Assembly: GCF_000964525.1 (NCBI RefSeq) | Contig: NZ_BAZG01000008.1 | Span: 1-64,000, forward strand | DNA: 64,000 bases | Source of the DNA: Anaeromyxobacter sp. PSR-1 | Lineage (GTDB): Bacteria > Myxococcota > Myxococcia > Myxococcales > Anaeromyxobacteraceae | Reading direction: 5' to 3' | Program-made: the position numbers and the translations under genes | In this document: positions 51,400 to 59,462 of the stretch, one piece after another | Layout: each line of letters opens with the position of its first letter | Position numbering within the stretch: position 1 is the stretch's first letter | Notes under the pieces: generated by a model | Seen by the model: only the letters and a program-made list of their open reading frames with translations | What the model was told of the DNA's origin: nothing | Databases searched by the model: none

Positions 51400-52104
51400 G
51401 TGACCGCCGCGACCCCGCTCCTGGCGCTGCTCGTCGAGGACGACCTCCGCCTCGCCGCGTTCACCCGCGAGTATCTCGAGGGGCACGGCGTGGCGGTGGT
51501 CCACGTGACCGACGGGCGCCGCGGGCTCGACGAGGCGCTCGGCGGGCGCTTCGACGTGGTGCTCCTCGACCTCATGCTGCCGGGGAAGGACGGCCTGGAG
51601 GTCTGCCGCGAGCTGCGGTCGCGCTCCGACGTCCCGGTCATCGTCCTCACCGCGCGCGGCGAGGAGGCGGACCGCGTGATGGGGCTCGAGCTCGGCGCGG
51701 ACGACTACCTGGCGAAGCCGTTCTCGCCGCGCGAGCTGCTCGCGCGCATCCGCGCCGTGGTCCGGCGGGCCACCGGACGCGCCGGTCCCGCGCGCGAGAC
51801 GGTGCGGGTCGGCGCGCTGGTGGTGGATCCGGCGGCGCGCCGGGTCACGCTGGACGGGCGCGAGGTGACGCTCACCGGGTACGAGTTCGCGCTGCTGTAT
51901 GCGCTGGCGCGCCGCGCGGGCCGGGTGCTCGCCCGGGAGCAGCTCATCGAGCTGGCGGGCGGGAGCGCCGAGGAGGCGTTCGACCGCTCGGTGGACGTGC
52001 ACGTCTCGCGGCTGCGGCAGAAGCTCGGCGACGATCCCCGGCGGCCCCGGCTCATCAAGACGGTCCGCGGCGCCGGGTACCTGCTCGCCGGGGAGCCGGG
52101 ATGA
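51400..52104 (+). CDS. OmpR/PhoB-family response regulator (CpxR-like)
   Basis: 234 residues. The receiver domain has VEDDLRLAAF, the phospho-acceptor in VVLLDLMLPGKDG, T in VIVLTARG and K in LAKPFSPREL. The C-terminal winged helix has TLTGYEFALLYALARRAGRV and VDVHVSRLRQKLGDDP. GTG 51400 is the start; no in-frame ATG precedes it closely. It overlaps the kinase gene by 4 bp and follows the CpxP-like gene by 58 bp. Confidence 0.93.
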   Translation: MTAATPLLALLVEDDLRLAAFTREYLEGHGVAVVHVTDGRRGLDEALGGRFDVVLLDLMLPGKDGLEVCRELRSRSDVPVIVLTARGEEADRVMGLELGADDYLAKPFSPRELLARIRAVVRRATGRAGPARETVRVGALVVDPAARRVTLDGREVTLTGYEFALLYALARRAGRVLAREQLIELAGGSAEEAFDRSVDVHVSRLRQKLGDDPRRPRLIKTVRGAGYLLAGEPG

Positions 52105-53390
52105 GCCGGCGCGGGCACGGGCCGCTCTTCTGGCGCGTCTACCTGCACGGCGTGCTCCTGCTGCTGGTGGTGGCGGTCGCCGTGGGCGGGGTGGGGTTCG
52201 CCCTGCGCCGCGGGAGCGGCTGGTGGTCGGAGCGCGGGGCCGGGCGCTACGCCGCGGAGCGCGTGGGCGAGCTGGCCGGCGATCCGCCCCGCCTCGCCGC
52301 CGAGCTCTCGCGCGTGCGCGAGGCGTTCGGGGTGGAGGCGTCGGTGTACGGGCCCGGCGGCGCGCTCGTCGCCACGAGCGCGCGCGACCCGGCCGCCGCG
52401 GCGCGCGCCGACGGGCGGCGGCGCGGGTGGACGGTGCCGCTCCGGGGCGGCGGCACGCTGGTGGTCCACTCGCCCCCGCACGATCCGGCGCGCGGGCTGC
52501 TGTTCATCGGGGCCGTCCTGGCGGCGCTCGCGGTCGCGTCCTACCCGCTCACCCGCGCCATCGTCGCCCCCGTGGAGCGGCTCACCGCGGCGGCGCGCGC
52601 GCTCGGCGCCGGCGACCTCGCCGCGCGGGCCAACGTCCGCGCGCACGGGGAGCTCGGGGAGCTTGGCCGCTCGTTCGACGAGATGGCCGCGCGCCTGGAG
52701 GCGCTGGTGCGCGGCGAGCGCGAGCTGCTCGCGAACGTCTCCCACGAGCTGCGCACCCCGCTCGCGCGGATCCGGGTCGCGCTGGAGCTGGCGGCCGAGG
52801 GCGACGCGGCGCGCGCCCGCCGCTACCTCGGCGAGATCGGGCAGGACCTCGCGGAGCTGGACGCGCTGGTGCAGGACGTGCTCGACGCCGCGCGCCTGGA
52901 GGCCCGCGGCGCCGCCGCGCTCCGGCTCGACGCCGGCCCGCTGGACCTCGGGGAGGTGGCGCGCGCGGCGGCGGCGCGCTTCCAGGGCGGACACGAGGGG
53001 CGCGCGCTCGAGCTGGACGTGGCGGACGGGCTGCCCCGGGTCCAGGGCGACGCGGCGCTCCTCCGGCGCATGCTCGACAACCTGCTCGACAACGCGGCGA
53101 AGTACTCGGAGCCTCCGGCCCCGGTCCGGCTCTCGGTGCGCGCCGAGCCCGGCGCCGCCGTGATGGAGGTGACCGACCGCGGGATCGGGATCGCCGCCGA
53201 CGACCTGCCGCGCCTGTTCACCCCGTTCTTCCGCACCGACCGGAGCCGCGAGCGCGGCACCGGTGGCACGGGCCTCGGCCTGGTGCTGGCGCGGCGCGTC
53301 GCGGAGGCGCACGGGGGGTCGATCTCGGTGGAGAGCGCGCCGGGGCAAGGGTCCACGTTCCGCGTGCGGCTCCCGTCCGCGGGGGAGTAG
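52101..53390 (+). CDS. Sensor histidine kinase (CpxA-like)
   Basis: 429 residues: helix 1 (about 12-35), a periplasmic sensor of about 100 residues, helix 2 (about 133-153), HAMP, the H-box NVSHELRTPLARIRVALELA, N-box NLLDNAAKYS, G1 DRGIGI and G2 GTGLGLVLARRVAEAHGG. It autophosphorylates on the H-box histidine and passes phosphate to the preceding regulator. The upstream LTxxQ protein may hold it in check. ATGA overlap gives coupled translation. Confidence 0.93.
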   Translation: MSRRGHGPLFWRVYLHGVLLLLVVAVAVGGVGFALRRGSGWWSERGAGRYAAERVGELAGDPPRLAAELSRVREAFGVEASVYGPGGALVATSARDPAAAARADGRRRGWTVPLRGGGTLVVHSPPHDPARGLLFIGAVLAALAVASYPLTRAIVAPVERLTAAARALGAGDLAARANVRAHGELGELGRSFDEMAARLEALVRGERELLANVSHELRTPLARIRVALELAAEGDAARARRYLGEIGQDLAELDALVQDVLDAARLEARGAAALRLDAGPLDLGEVARAAAARFQGGHEGRALELDVADGLPRVQGDAALLRRMLDNLLDNAAKYSEPPAPVRLSVRAEPGAAVMEVTDRGIGIAADDLPRLFTPFFRTDRSRERGTGGTGLGLVLARRVAEAHGGSISVESAPGQGSTFRVRLPSAGE

Positions 53391-53526
53391 CCGGGCCGGT
53401 CGCGCCCGCCGCACGCGTTCGAGGCGGCGCGGCGCTGGTCCACCCTCGGTGCCACCCCGTGGATGTGACCGCCGCGCCACCGCCGGCCACCGCGCCGCGC
53501 GCTACCATTCTGCCCGGGGTGCGCCC

Positions 53527-53793
53527 ATGCGGATCGCGATCGTGGCGATGCTGCTCGCGCTGGGGTCGGTGGCCTGTCACAAGGAGTGCGACGAGGGCGA
53601 GCTGCGCTGCAGCGGCCACGACCTCCAGGTCTGCGTCGATCCCTCCGGCGGCTCGGACCCGGGGTGGCGCACCGTGGTGGACTGCGAGAAGGAGGGGCTG
53701 CCGCTGATCGGGAACTGCTACGACTGCAGCGACGGCACGCACCTCTGCTCGGACGATCCCCTCGACCCCTGCTCCGGCCACGGCGGCACGTAG
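53527..53793 (+). CDS. Cysteine-rich small lipoprotein
   Basis: 88 residues. Lipobox GSVAC, then twelve or so cysteines spread as CHKECDEGELRCSGHD, CVDP, DCEKE, GNCYDCSDG, LCSDD, PCSG; probably disulfide-stabilised and exposed outside. Such Cys-rich lipoproteins are common in myxobacteria, with unknown roles. GC-rich leader shows no obvious promoter. Confidence 0.6.
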   Translation: MRIAIVAMLLALGSVACHKECDEGELRCSGHDLQVCVDPSGGSDPGWRTVVDCEKEGLPLIGNCYDCSDGTHLCSDDPLDPCSGHGGT

Positions 53794-53890
53794 CGCTCGC
53801 CGGGCCTGGCCGCCCGCCCCCCGGCGTCACATCCCGCGCGCCGGCCGTTCCAGACACGGGGGGCTCGAAGTCCGCCGGAGGGCGCGGAGC

Positions 53891-54175
53891 ATGGGCCGTG
53901 TTGGCAAGCTGCTGCTGGGCATCGTGAACCTGGGGCCCATCGGCTTCATGGCCGTGGCGGTCTACCGCCACGGCGACCTGCCCGCCTCGGCGGTCGCGGC
54001 GCAGGTCGCGGTCGTCGCCGTGCTGCTCGGGATCTACCTGCGCCACCTCGCCGGCAACGACCAGCTCACCCGCGGCCTCCGCCGCGGCTGGGCGCTGGTG
54101 CTCCTCGCAGGCAACTGGGCGGTGTTCCCGGTGTACTGGCACCAGTTCGTCTGGCAGGACCCGCGCGACCGCTGA
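53891..54175 (+). CDS. Small membrane protein, paralogue of the 10929-11297 gene product
   Basis: 94 residues, three hydrophobic segments. MGRVGKLLLGIVNLGPIGFM and the closing FPVYWHQFVWQDP parallel KLLLGAVTLWPLAYM and FYWYLFVWREP of the larger protein at 10.9 kb. Function unknown. Confidence 0.65.
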   Translation: MGRVGKLLLGIVNLGPIGFMAVAVYRHGDLPASAVAAQVAVVAVLLGIYLRHLAGNDQLTRGLRRGWALVLLAGNWAVFPVYWHQFVWQDPRDR

Positions 54176-54243
54176 GAGCTTCCCGGCCGACTGCCCCTTC
54201 CGAGCCCGGCGAGCGCGTTGCGCCCGCCGCGCGATGCGGGTAG

Positions 54244-54681
54244 ATGCCCGCAATGGACTCCGTCCCCTGCTACGCCGCGAACGTCCGGCGCGCCGCGCTC
54301 GCGCTGACCTCGCTCTACGACGCGGCGCTCGCGCCGCACGGCCTCAAGGTCACGCAGTACTCGCTGCTCCACGCGGTGAAGCGGCACGGGCGGCCGAACC
54401 TCACCGCGCTGGCGGCTGCGACCGGGCTCGACCGCAGCACGCTCGGCCGGAACCTGCGGGTGCTGGAGGGCATGGGGCTCGTGGCGCTCGCGCCCGGCGA
54501 CGACCAGCGGGACCGCGTCGCCGCGCTGACGGAGGAGGGGCGGGCGCGGCTCCGGGCGGCGGCGCCGGCCTGGACCTCGGCGCAGCACGCGGTGGAGCGC
54601 GTGCTCGGCGCGAACGCGGAGCAGCTCACCGACCTCGCCCGCCGCCTCGCCGCGCTCCCGGGCACGTCGGAGGCCGCGTGA
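54244..54681 (+). CDS. MarR family transcriptional regulator
   Basis: 145 residues. The winged helix spans about 38-105: YSLLHAVKRHGRPNLTALAA and ATGLDRSTLGRNLRVLEGMG with DDQRDRVAALTEEGRARL as the wing. The N-terminal CYAANVRRAALALTSLYD is typical of MarR regulators acting on efflux. The downstream MFS gene overlaps it by 4 bp (GTGA), so it likely controls the transporter in response to its substrate. Confidence 0.9.
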   Translation: MPAMDSVPCYAANVRRAALALTSLYDAALAPHGLKVTQYSLLHAVKRHGRPNLTALAAATGLDRSTLGRNLRVLEGMGLVALAPGDDQRDRVAALTEEGRARLRAAAPAWTSAQHAVERVLGANAEQLTDLARRLAALPGTSEAA

Positions 54682-55910
54682 GCCGCGCCGCCGCGCAGGG
54701 CTGGCGCGGGCCGGCGCTCGTGCTCGCCGCGGGCGCGCTCACGCTGACGGTGTCGCTCGGGATCCGCCACGCGTTCGGCCTGTTCCTCGAGCCCATGAGC
54801 CGGGACAACGGTTGGACGCGCGAGGTGTTCGCGTTCGCGATCGCGCTGCAGAACCTGGTGTGGGGCGCCGCCCAGCCGTTCGCCGGACGCCTCGCGGACC
54901 GCCACGGCGCGGGCCGGGCCGTGCTCGGCGGGAGCGTGCTCTACGTGGCGGGCCTGCTGCTCATGGCGACCGCGCACGGCGCGTCCACCCTGGCGGTGTC
55001 GGCGGGCGTGCTGGTGGGCCTGGGCCTGTCGGGCACCTCCTACCCCATCGTCTTCGGCGCCATCTCCCGGTGCACCGCGCCGGAGCGGCGCAGCCTCGCC
55101 ACCGGCATCGCCATGGCGGTGGGATCGCTCGGGCAGTTCGCGATGCTGCCCGGCGCGCTCGCGGCCATCGACGCCGTCGGCTGGGCGGGCGCGCTGGTGG
55201 CGCTGGCCGGGCTCGGCGCGACCATGGCCCCGCTCTCGGCGGCGCTCCGCGAGCGCCCGGCGGCCGCCGGCGCCGCTGGCGCCCCCGGCGCCGGGGCGCG
55301 GGAGGCGCTCGCCGCGGCGCTGCGCCACCGCGGGTTCTGGCTGCTCTCCTTCGGCTTCTTCGTGTGCGGGTTCCACGTGGTCTTCATCGCCACCCACCTG
55401 CCCGCGTTCCTCGCCGATCGGGGGCTCGGGCCGCGCGCGGGCGCCGCGGTCCTCGCGCTGGTGGGCCTGTTCAACATCGGCGGCTCGTACTGCGCCGGGC
55501 TGCTCGGGGGCCGCATGAGCAAGCCCGGCCTGCTGGTGGGCCTCTACCTGCTCCGCGCCGCCGTGATCGCGGCGTTCGTGCTCGCGCCGGTCACCGAGGG
55601 CTCCGCGTACGCGTTCGGCGCGGCCATGGGCTTCCTGTGGCTCTCGACCGTGCCGCTCACCAACGGCACCATCGCGACGCTCTTCGGCACCCGGCACCTG
55701 GCCATGCTGGGCGGGGTGGTCTTCTTCTTCCACCAGGTCGGCGCGTTCCTGGGCGGCTGGCTGGGCGGGCGGATCTACGTCGCGACCGGCAGCTACGACG
55801 TGGTCTGGTGGCTCTCCATCGCGCTCGCGCTGCTGGCCGCGCTGGTGAACGTGCCGGTCCGCGAGGCGCCGGTGGCGCGCCCGGCGGCGGCGCCGGAGGC
55901 GGCCGCGTGA
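54678..55910 (+). CDS. Major facilitator superfamily transporter (OFA/oxalate:formate-like)
   Basis: 410 residues with twelve predicted helices. The loop GRLADRHGAGRAVLGGS is the MFS motif A, and SLGIRHAFGLFLEPMSRDNGW is the OFA-type N-terminus. FHVVFIATHLPAFLADRGLGP marks the second half. Likely an efflux or monocarboxylate carrier; substrate unknown. The MarR gene sits just upstream in the same operon. Confidence 0.88.
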   Translation: MSRAAAQGWRGPALVLAAGALTLTVSLGIRHAFGLFLEPMSRDNGWTREVFAFAIALQNLVWGAAQPFAGRLADRHGAGRAVLGGSVLYVAGLLLMATAHGASTLAVSAGVLVGLGLSGTSYPIVFGAISRCTAPERRSLATGIAMAVGSLGQFAMLPGALAAIDAVGWAGALVALAGLGATMAPLSAALRERPAAAGAAGAPGAGAREALAAALRHRGFWLLSFGFFVCGFHVVFIATHLPAFLADRGLGPRAGAAVLALVGLFNIGGSYCAGLLGGRMSKPGLLVGLYLLRAAVIAAFVLAPVTEGSAYAFGAAMGFLWLSTVPLTNGTIATLFGTRHLAMLGGVVFFFHQVGAFLGGWLGGRIYVATGSYDVVWWLSIALALLAALVNVPVREAPVARPAAAPEAAA

Positions 55911-56035
55911 CGCGCACCGTGCTCCGGGCCGCGCTCCTCGCGCTCGCGGCGCTCGTCGCCCTGTGGGCCTTCGTCTCCCACCTTCAGCCGGCCTTCTCCG
56001 GCGAGCGCATGGCCGCGCTGCTCCGCTGCAACTGA
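55907..56035 (+). CDS. Small single-helix membrane protein
   Basis: 42 residues, one helix (about 5-25, VLRAALLALAALVALWAFVSH), starting at GTG 55907 that overlaps the MFS stop (GTGA). The overlap and the transmembrane helix favour a real small protein cotranscribed with the transporter. Role unknown. Confidence 0.5.
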   Translation: MTRTVLRAALLALAALVALWAFVSHLQPAFSGERMAALLRCN

Positions 56036-56155
56036 CGGACGCCCAACGCCGCTGTCTCCCCGGGATCGCGGCCGCTGGCCTCGATCCCGACACCGCGCCG
56101 GCGCGCGCACCGGATGCGGGCCCGATTCCGCGCCCCTCCCGGCGGCGCGCCCCGG

Positions 56156-56171
56156 TGGCACGGCCGATGCT
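56156..56171 (+). promoter_or_regulatory. Possible sigma-54 promoter
   Basis: TGGCACG (56156-56162), four bases, ATGCT (56167-56171): one mismatch to the TGGCACG-N4-TTGCT consensus with correct GG-GC spacing. It lies 41 bp upstream of the ATG at 56212. By chance such matches occur in GC-rich sequence. Confidence 0.35.
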
Positions 56172-56211
56172 CCTCTCGGCGGTGCGCGCATGCGCGCGCT
56201 GGGTGAAGCGG

Positions 56212-56637
56212 ATGTCGGACCGGGAGAGACCGCCGGCGCAGGAGGCGCCGATCCAGGCCGTGGCCGCCGGGCGAGGCGCCTCGGCCGAGCTGCTGGGCCT
56301 GGCGCTGCCGCGCCCGGGCACCGACGAGCCGACCACGGTCGCCCTGCGCCTCTGGGGCCTGCTCCCGGCGCACCCGCGCGGCCGGCCCGATCCGGCGGCG
56401 CTGGACGCCGCCGAGCGCGACCTCCGCGGCATCGCGGCGGCGCTCGGCCCCGGCGTCGATCCGCCCGTGCACACGGTCGTGGGGGAGTTCCTCCCGGCGG
56501 AGTACCCGGCCCGGCGGGCGCCCGGCCGCTGCGAGGTCTGCCTCCCGGTCGTGCTCCGCGCGGCGGGCCGCGTCCCGGCGCTCGCCGCGCGCATCCGGGC
56601 CCGGCTGGCCGCGCTCGGGCTCCCGGAGCGGCGCTGA
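56212..56637 (+). CDS. Hypothetical protein, 141 aa
   Basis: A soluble alpha/beta-looking protein with no recognised family; a CEVC pair lies late (GRCEVCLPVVLRA). Frame open from 55963, with ATG 56167 also possible; ATG 56212 is used because similarity in composition begins there. A sigma-54-like element precedes it. Confidence 0.45.
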   Translation: MSDRERPPAQEAPIQAVAAGRGASAELLGLALPRPGTDEPTTVALRLWGLLPAHPRGRPDPAALDAAERDLRGIAAALGPGVDPPVHTVVGEFLPAEYPARRAPGRCEVCLPVVLRAAGRVPALAARIRARLAALGLPERR

Positions 56638-56665
56638 GCCGGCGCGACGCGGTTGCGCGGAGCCG

Positions 56666-56692
56666 GAAACGCGAATAGCGTATTCGCGTTTC
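56666..56692 (+). promoter_or_regulatory. Perfect palindromic operator upstream of amidase-TetR operon
   Basis: GAAACGCGAATA (56666-56677) and TATTCGCGTTTC (56681-56692) are perfect 12-base arms around GCG, 27 bp upstream of the amidase GTG. It contains the low-GC patch likely to hold a -10. The TetR protein encoded at the end of this two-gene operon is the probable ligand. Confidence 0.65.
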
Positions 56693-56719
56693 AACGCATC
56701 TCACGCCCGTGGAGGCCCC

Positions 56720-58168
56720 GTGCCCGCAGATCCCTTCGCCGCGCTCGACGCCACCGCCCAGGCCGCGCTGGTGCGCGAGGGCCGCGCCACGCCGCTCGAG
56801 CTCGTGGACGCGGCGCTCGCCCGCCTCGAGCGCCTCGGCCGCCTCAACGTCACCGCCGCGGTGGACCCGGAGCGCGCCCGGCGGGCGGCCCGCGAGGTCC
56901 GGCGCGGCGCGCCCTTCGCCGGGGTGCCGTTCCTGATCAAGGACGTGCTCCCCTACCCCGGCCTGCCCTTCGGCTGCGGCTCGCGCCTCCTGGCCGGCCA
57001 GCCGTCGCCCCCGGCGCCGGACCTCGCGCGCGCCTTCGACGAGGCGGGCCTGGTGGTGCTCGGCAAGAGCACCACCTCCGAGTTCGGCCTGCTCGGCACC
57101 ACCGAGACCCTGGCGTGCGGCGCCACCCTGAACCCGTGGGACCCGGCGCGCTCGCCGGCGGGGTCGTCCGGGGGCTCGGCCGCCGCGGTGGCCGCGGGCA
57201 TCGTCCCGGTGGCGCACGCCTCCGACGGCGGCGGCTCGATCCGCATCCCGGCCTCGGTGTGCGGCGTGTTCGGGCTCAAGCCGAGCCGCGGGCGGCAGCG
57301 CGACGTCGGGATGCCGCTCGACGCGCCGCTCGCCGCGCTGGTGGTGGACCACTGCGTGAGCCGCTCGGTCCGCGACAGCGCCGCGCTGCTCGGCCTGACG
57401 CAGCGGCGCGACGCGACCGCGCCCTACCCGCCGCTCGGCCCGGAGGCGCTCGCGCCCGCCGCGCGCCCGCGCCGGCTCCGCATCGGCGTGTACGCGCGGA
57501 CCGCGTTCGGCCGCGCGCCCGCCCCGGAGGTCCGCGCCGGCCTGGACGCGGCGCGCCGGCTCTGCGAGGGGCTCGGCCACGAGACGGTCGAGATCGCCGG
57601 CCCGCGCTTCGACGCCGCCGCCGCCCGCGACGCCATCTTCCTCCTGTTCGGCGCCGCGCTCCTCCCGGTGGTCCGCCAGGTCCGGGCCGCCGCCGGCGAG
57701 GACGCGCTCCCGGGCCTCCTCGAGCCGTTCACGCTCGAGCTGGTGGGCCGCGCCGAGGCCGGCGGGCCGGCGGCGATCGCGGCGGCGCGCGCCGCGCTCG
57801 ACGGCGCGGCCCGCGACGGCCTCGCGTTCCTCGACGGGCTCGACGCCGCGCTCAGCCCCACCACCGCCGTGCTCCCGTTCCCGCTCGGCACGCTCTCGCC
57901 GCGCCACCCGGCCGACCGGAACCTCGCCTTCACCGAGGACCTCGCCGGCTACACCGCCGTCCACTCCGTCACCGGCGCGCCCGCCATGTCCGTGCCGCTG
58001 CACTGGACCGCCGGCGGCCTGCCGGTGGGGATGCAGCTCGTGGCCCGCCCCGGGGAGGAGGCCCTGCTGCTGCAGCTCGCGTACGCCCTGGAGGAGGCGG
58101 CGCCCTGGGCGGATCGCTGGCCGCCCTGCTCGTCCGACGCCGCGGAGGTCCCGTGCCCCAGCGCCTGA
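56720..58168 (+). CDS. Amidase (amidase signature family)
   Basis: 482 residues. The Ser-cisSer-Lys triad is visible: lysine in GVPFLIKDVLPYPG, SerGly motif SPAGSSGGSAAAVAAG, and the nucleophile region DGGGSIRIPASVCGVFGLKPS. It hydrolyses an amide (family includes GatA-like, 6-aminohexanoate and nicotinamide-type amidases); the substrate is unknown. GTG 56720 has GGAGG five bases before. It overlaps the TetR gene by 16 bp. Confidence 0.9.
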   Translation: MPADPFAALDATAQAALVREGRATPLELVDAALARLERLGRLNVTAAVDPERARRAAREVRRGAPFAGVPFLIKDVLPYPGLPFGCGSRLLAGQPSPPAPDLARAFDEAGLVVLGKSTTSEFGLLGTTETLACGATLNPWDPARSPAGSSGGSAAAVAAGIVPVAHASDGGGSIRIPASVCGVFGLKPSRGRQRDVGMPLDAPLAALVVDHCVSRSVRDSAALLGLTQRRDATAPYPPLGPEALAPAARPRRLRIGVYARTAFGRAPAPEVRAGLDAARRLCEGLGHETVEIAGPRFDAAAARDAIFLLFGAALLPVVRQVRAAAGEDALPGLLEPFTLELVGRAEAGGPAAIAAARAALDGAARDGLAFLDGLDAALSPTTAVLPFPLGTLSPRHPADRNLAFTEDLAGYTAVHSVTGAPAMSVPLHWTAGGLPVGMQLVARPGEEALLLQLAYALEEAAPWADRWPPCSSDAAEVPCPSA

Positions 58169-58770
58169 AGGAGGACGTGCGCGCGCGCCTCGTGGACGCG
58201 GCGCTGTCGGAGTTCGTCCGGCAGGGCTGGCGCGGGGCGCGCCTGGTGGACATCGCCGCGGCGGCGGGCGCGTCCATCGGGAACGTCTACCGCTACTTCC
58301 CGGACAAGGAGGCGCTGCTCCGGGCCGCGGTGCCGCCGGAGCTGGCCGCGGAGCTGCTCCGGCTGCTCCGCGGCCGGGTGCGCGCCCTCGGGTCGATGGG
58401 CGACTGGCGCCTCGGGGACGCGGCCGGCTCGGAGCGCGCGGCCGCCCTGCTCGCGTTCTGGATCGCCCACCGGCGCGAGGCGGTGGTGCTGCTGGGGCGG
58501 GCCGAGGGCTCGCCGCTCGCCCACGTCCGCCCGCTCGTCGCCGGCGAGCTGACGCGCGCCGCGGCGCGCTACCTGCGCGACCACTCGGCGCGGCCGGTGC
58601 CGCGCGAGACCCGGTTCGTGCTGGAGCGGATCTTCGAGGGCACGCTCGGGATGATCGTGGACGTGCTGGCCGCGCACGAGACGCCGGAGGCGATCTCGGC
58701 GGCGTTCGGCGCGTTCTGGCGGTACCAGCTCGCCGGGCTGCAGGCGCTGCTCGCGCCGGCGCGCCGCTGA
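58153..58770 (+). CDS. TetR family regulator
   Basis: 205 residues. HTH at residues 8-55: DVRARLVDAALSEFVRQGWR and IAAAAGASIGNVYRYFPDKEALL. C-terminal helices end with AFGAFWRYQLAGLQALL. GTG 58153 has GGAGG 4 bases upstream and overlaps the amidase end. The palindrome at 56666-56692 is its likely site, so it would repress its own operon until the amidase substrate or product appears. Confidence 0.9.
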   Translation: MPQRLKEDVRARLVDAALSEFVRQGWRGARLVDIAAAAGASIGNVYRYFPDKEALLRAAVPPELAAELLRLLRGRVRALGSMGDWRLGDAAGSERAAALLAFWIAHRREAVVLLGRAEGSPLAHVRPLVAGELTRAAARYLRDHSARPVPRETRFVLERIFEGTLGMIVDVLAAHETPEAISAAFGAFWRYQLAGLQALLAPARR

Positions 58771-58795
58771 GCGGCGCCGCCGGTCGCGCGAGGCG

Positions 58796-59341
58796 CTACG
58801 CCGCGACCGCCTGGCCGCGGGCCACCGGCTCGCAGGCGAGGGCCGCGCCGCAGGTGGCGGGCTCGAGCGGCTCCACCACGGCCGGAGCGCGGCGCTCCGC
58901 CGGCGCGGGGGTGGCCACCGGCTCGCGGCACTCCAGGCGGACGATCCGCCCGTCGTCGTCGTGGTGGACGACGCAGACGGCGGCGCGGCGGCCGGCCAGG
59001 AGCGAGGACTCGGACAGCGCGAAGTGGCGGGCGTAGTCGCGGAGCGAGAGCGCCTCCCCGTCGGCGAGCGCCTTGCGCGCCGGGAGCCCCTTCCACACCA
59101 GCAGCGTGCCGGAGGTCCCCACCAGCGCCATGACGGAGCTGGGGAGATCCCCGCCCGTCCCGTTCGTCACCAGCTTCACCAGCACGGGCGAGGAGCGCAT
59201 CCCGAGCTCGGCGATGGCGCGGAGGACGGGCACCCACAGCCAGAGCCAGGCGCCCCACATGAGGGCGGTGGAGGCGTCGGAGAGCAGGCGCTGGTACCAG
59301 GCCAGCCGGTGACGCGCGTTGATGATGAGTGATCCGCTCAT
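58796..59341 (-). CDS. pgaD: PgaD-like protein for poly-N-acetylglucosamine synthesis
   Basis: 181 residues. The opening IINARHRLAWYQRLLSDAST and two helices (about 27-46 and 68-89) match PgaD, the small subunit that with PgaC makes and exports poly-beta-1,6-GlcNAc and in E. coli is stabilised by c-di-GMP. The C-terminal 90 residues are longer and Ala/Pro-rich, not seen in typical PgaD. It lies 121 bp behind pgaC. Confidence 0.7.
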   Translation of the reverse strand: MSGSLIINARHRLAWYQRLLSDASTALMWGAWLWLWVPVLRAIAELGMRSSPVLVKLVTNGTGGDLPSSVMALVGTSGTLLVWKGLPARKALADGEALSLRDYARHFALSESSLLAGRRAAVCVVHHDDDGRIVRLECREPVATPAPAERRAPAVVEPLEPATCGAALACEPVARGQAVAA

Positions 59342-59462
59342 GTCGATCCTTCGCCTTCGCTGCGGCGCGCCCTCTGCTCCGCGTGCTGCCGTCTCCGTCC
59401 GCCGGGCCGGACGCTGCGCCGGCCGGGGGGCCGCAAGTTGACGTGCCGGCACCCCGGTCTAT

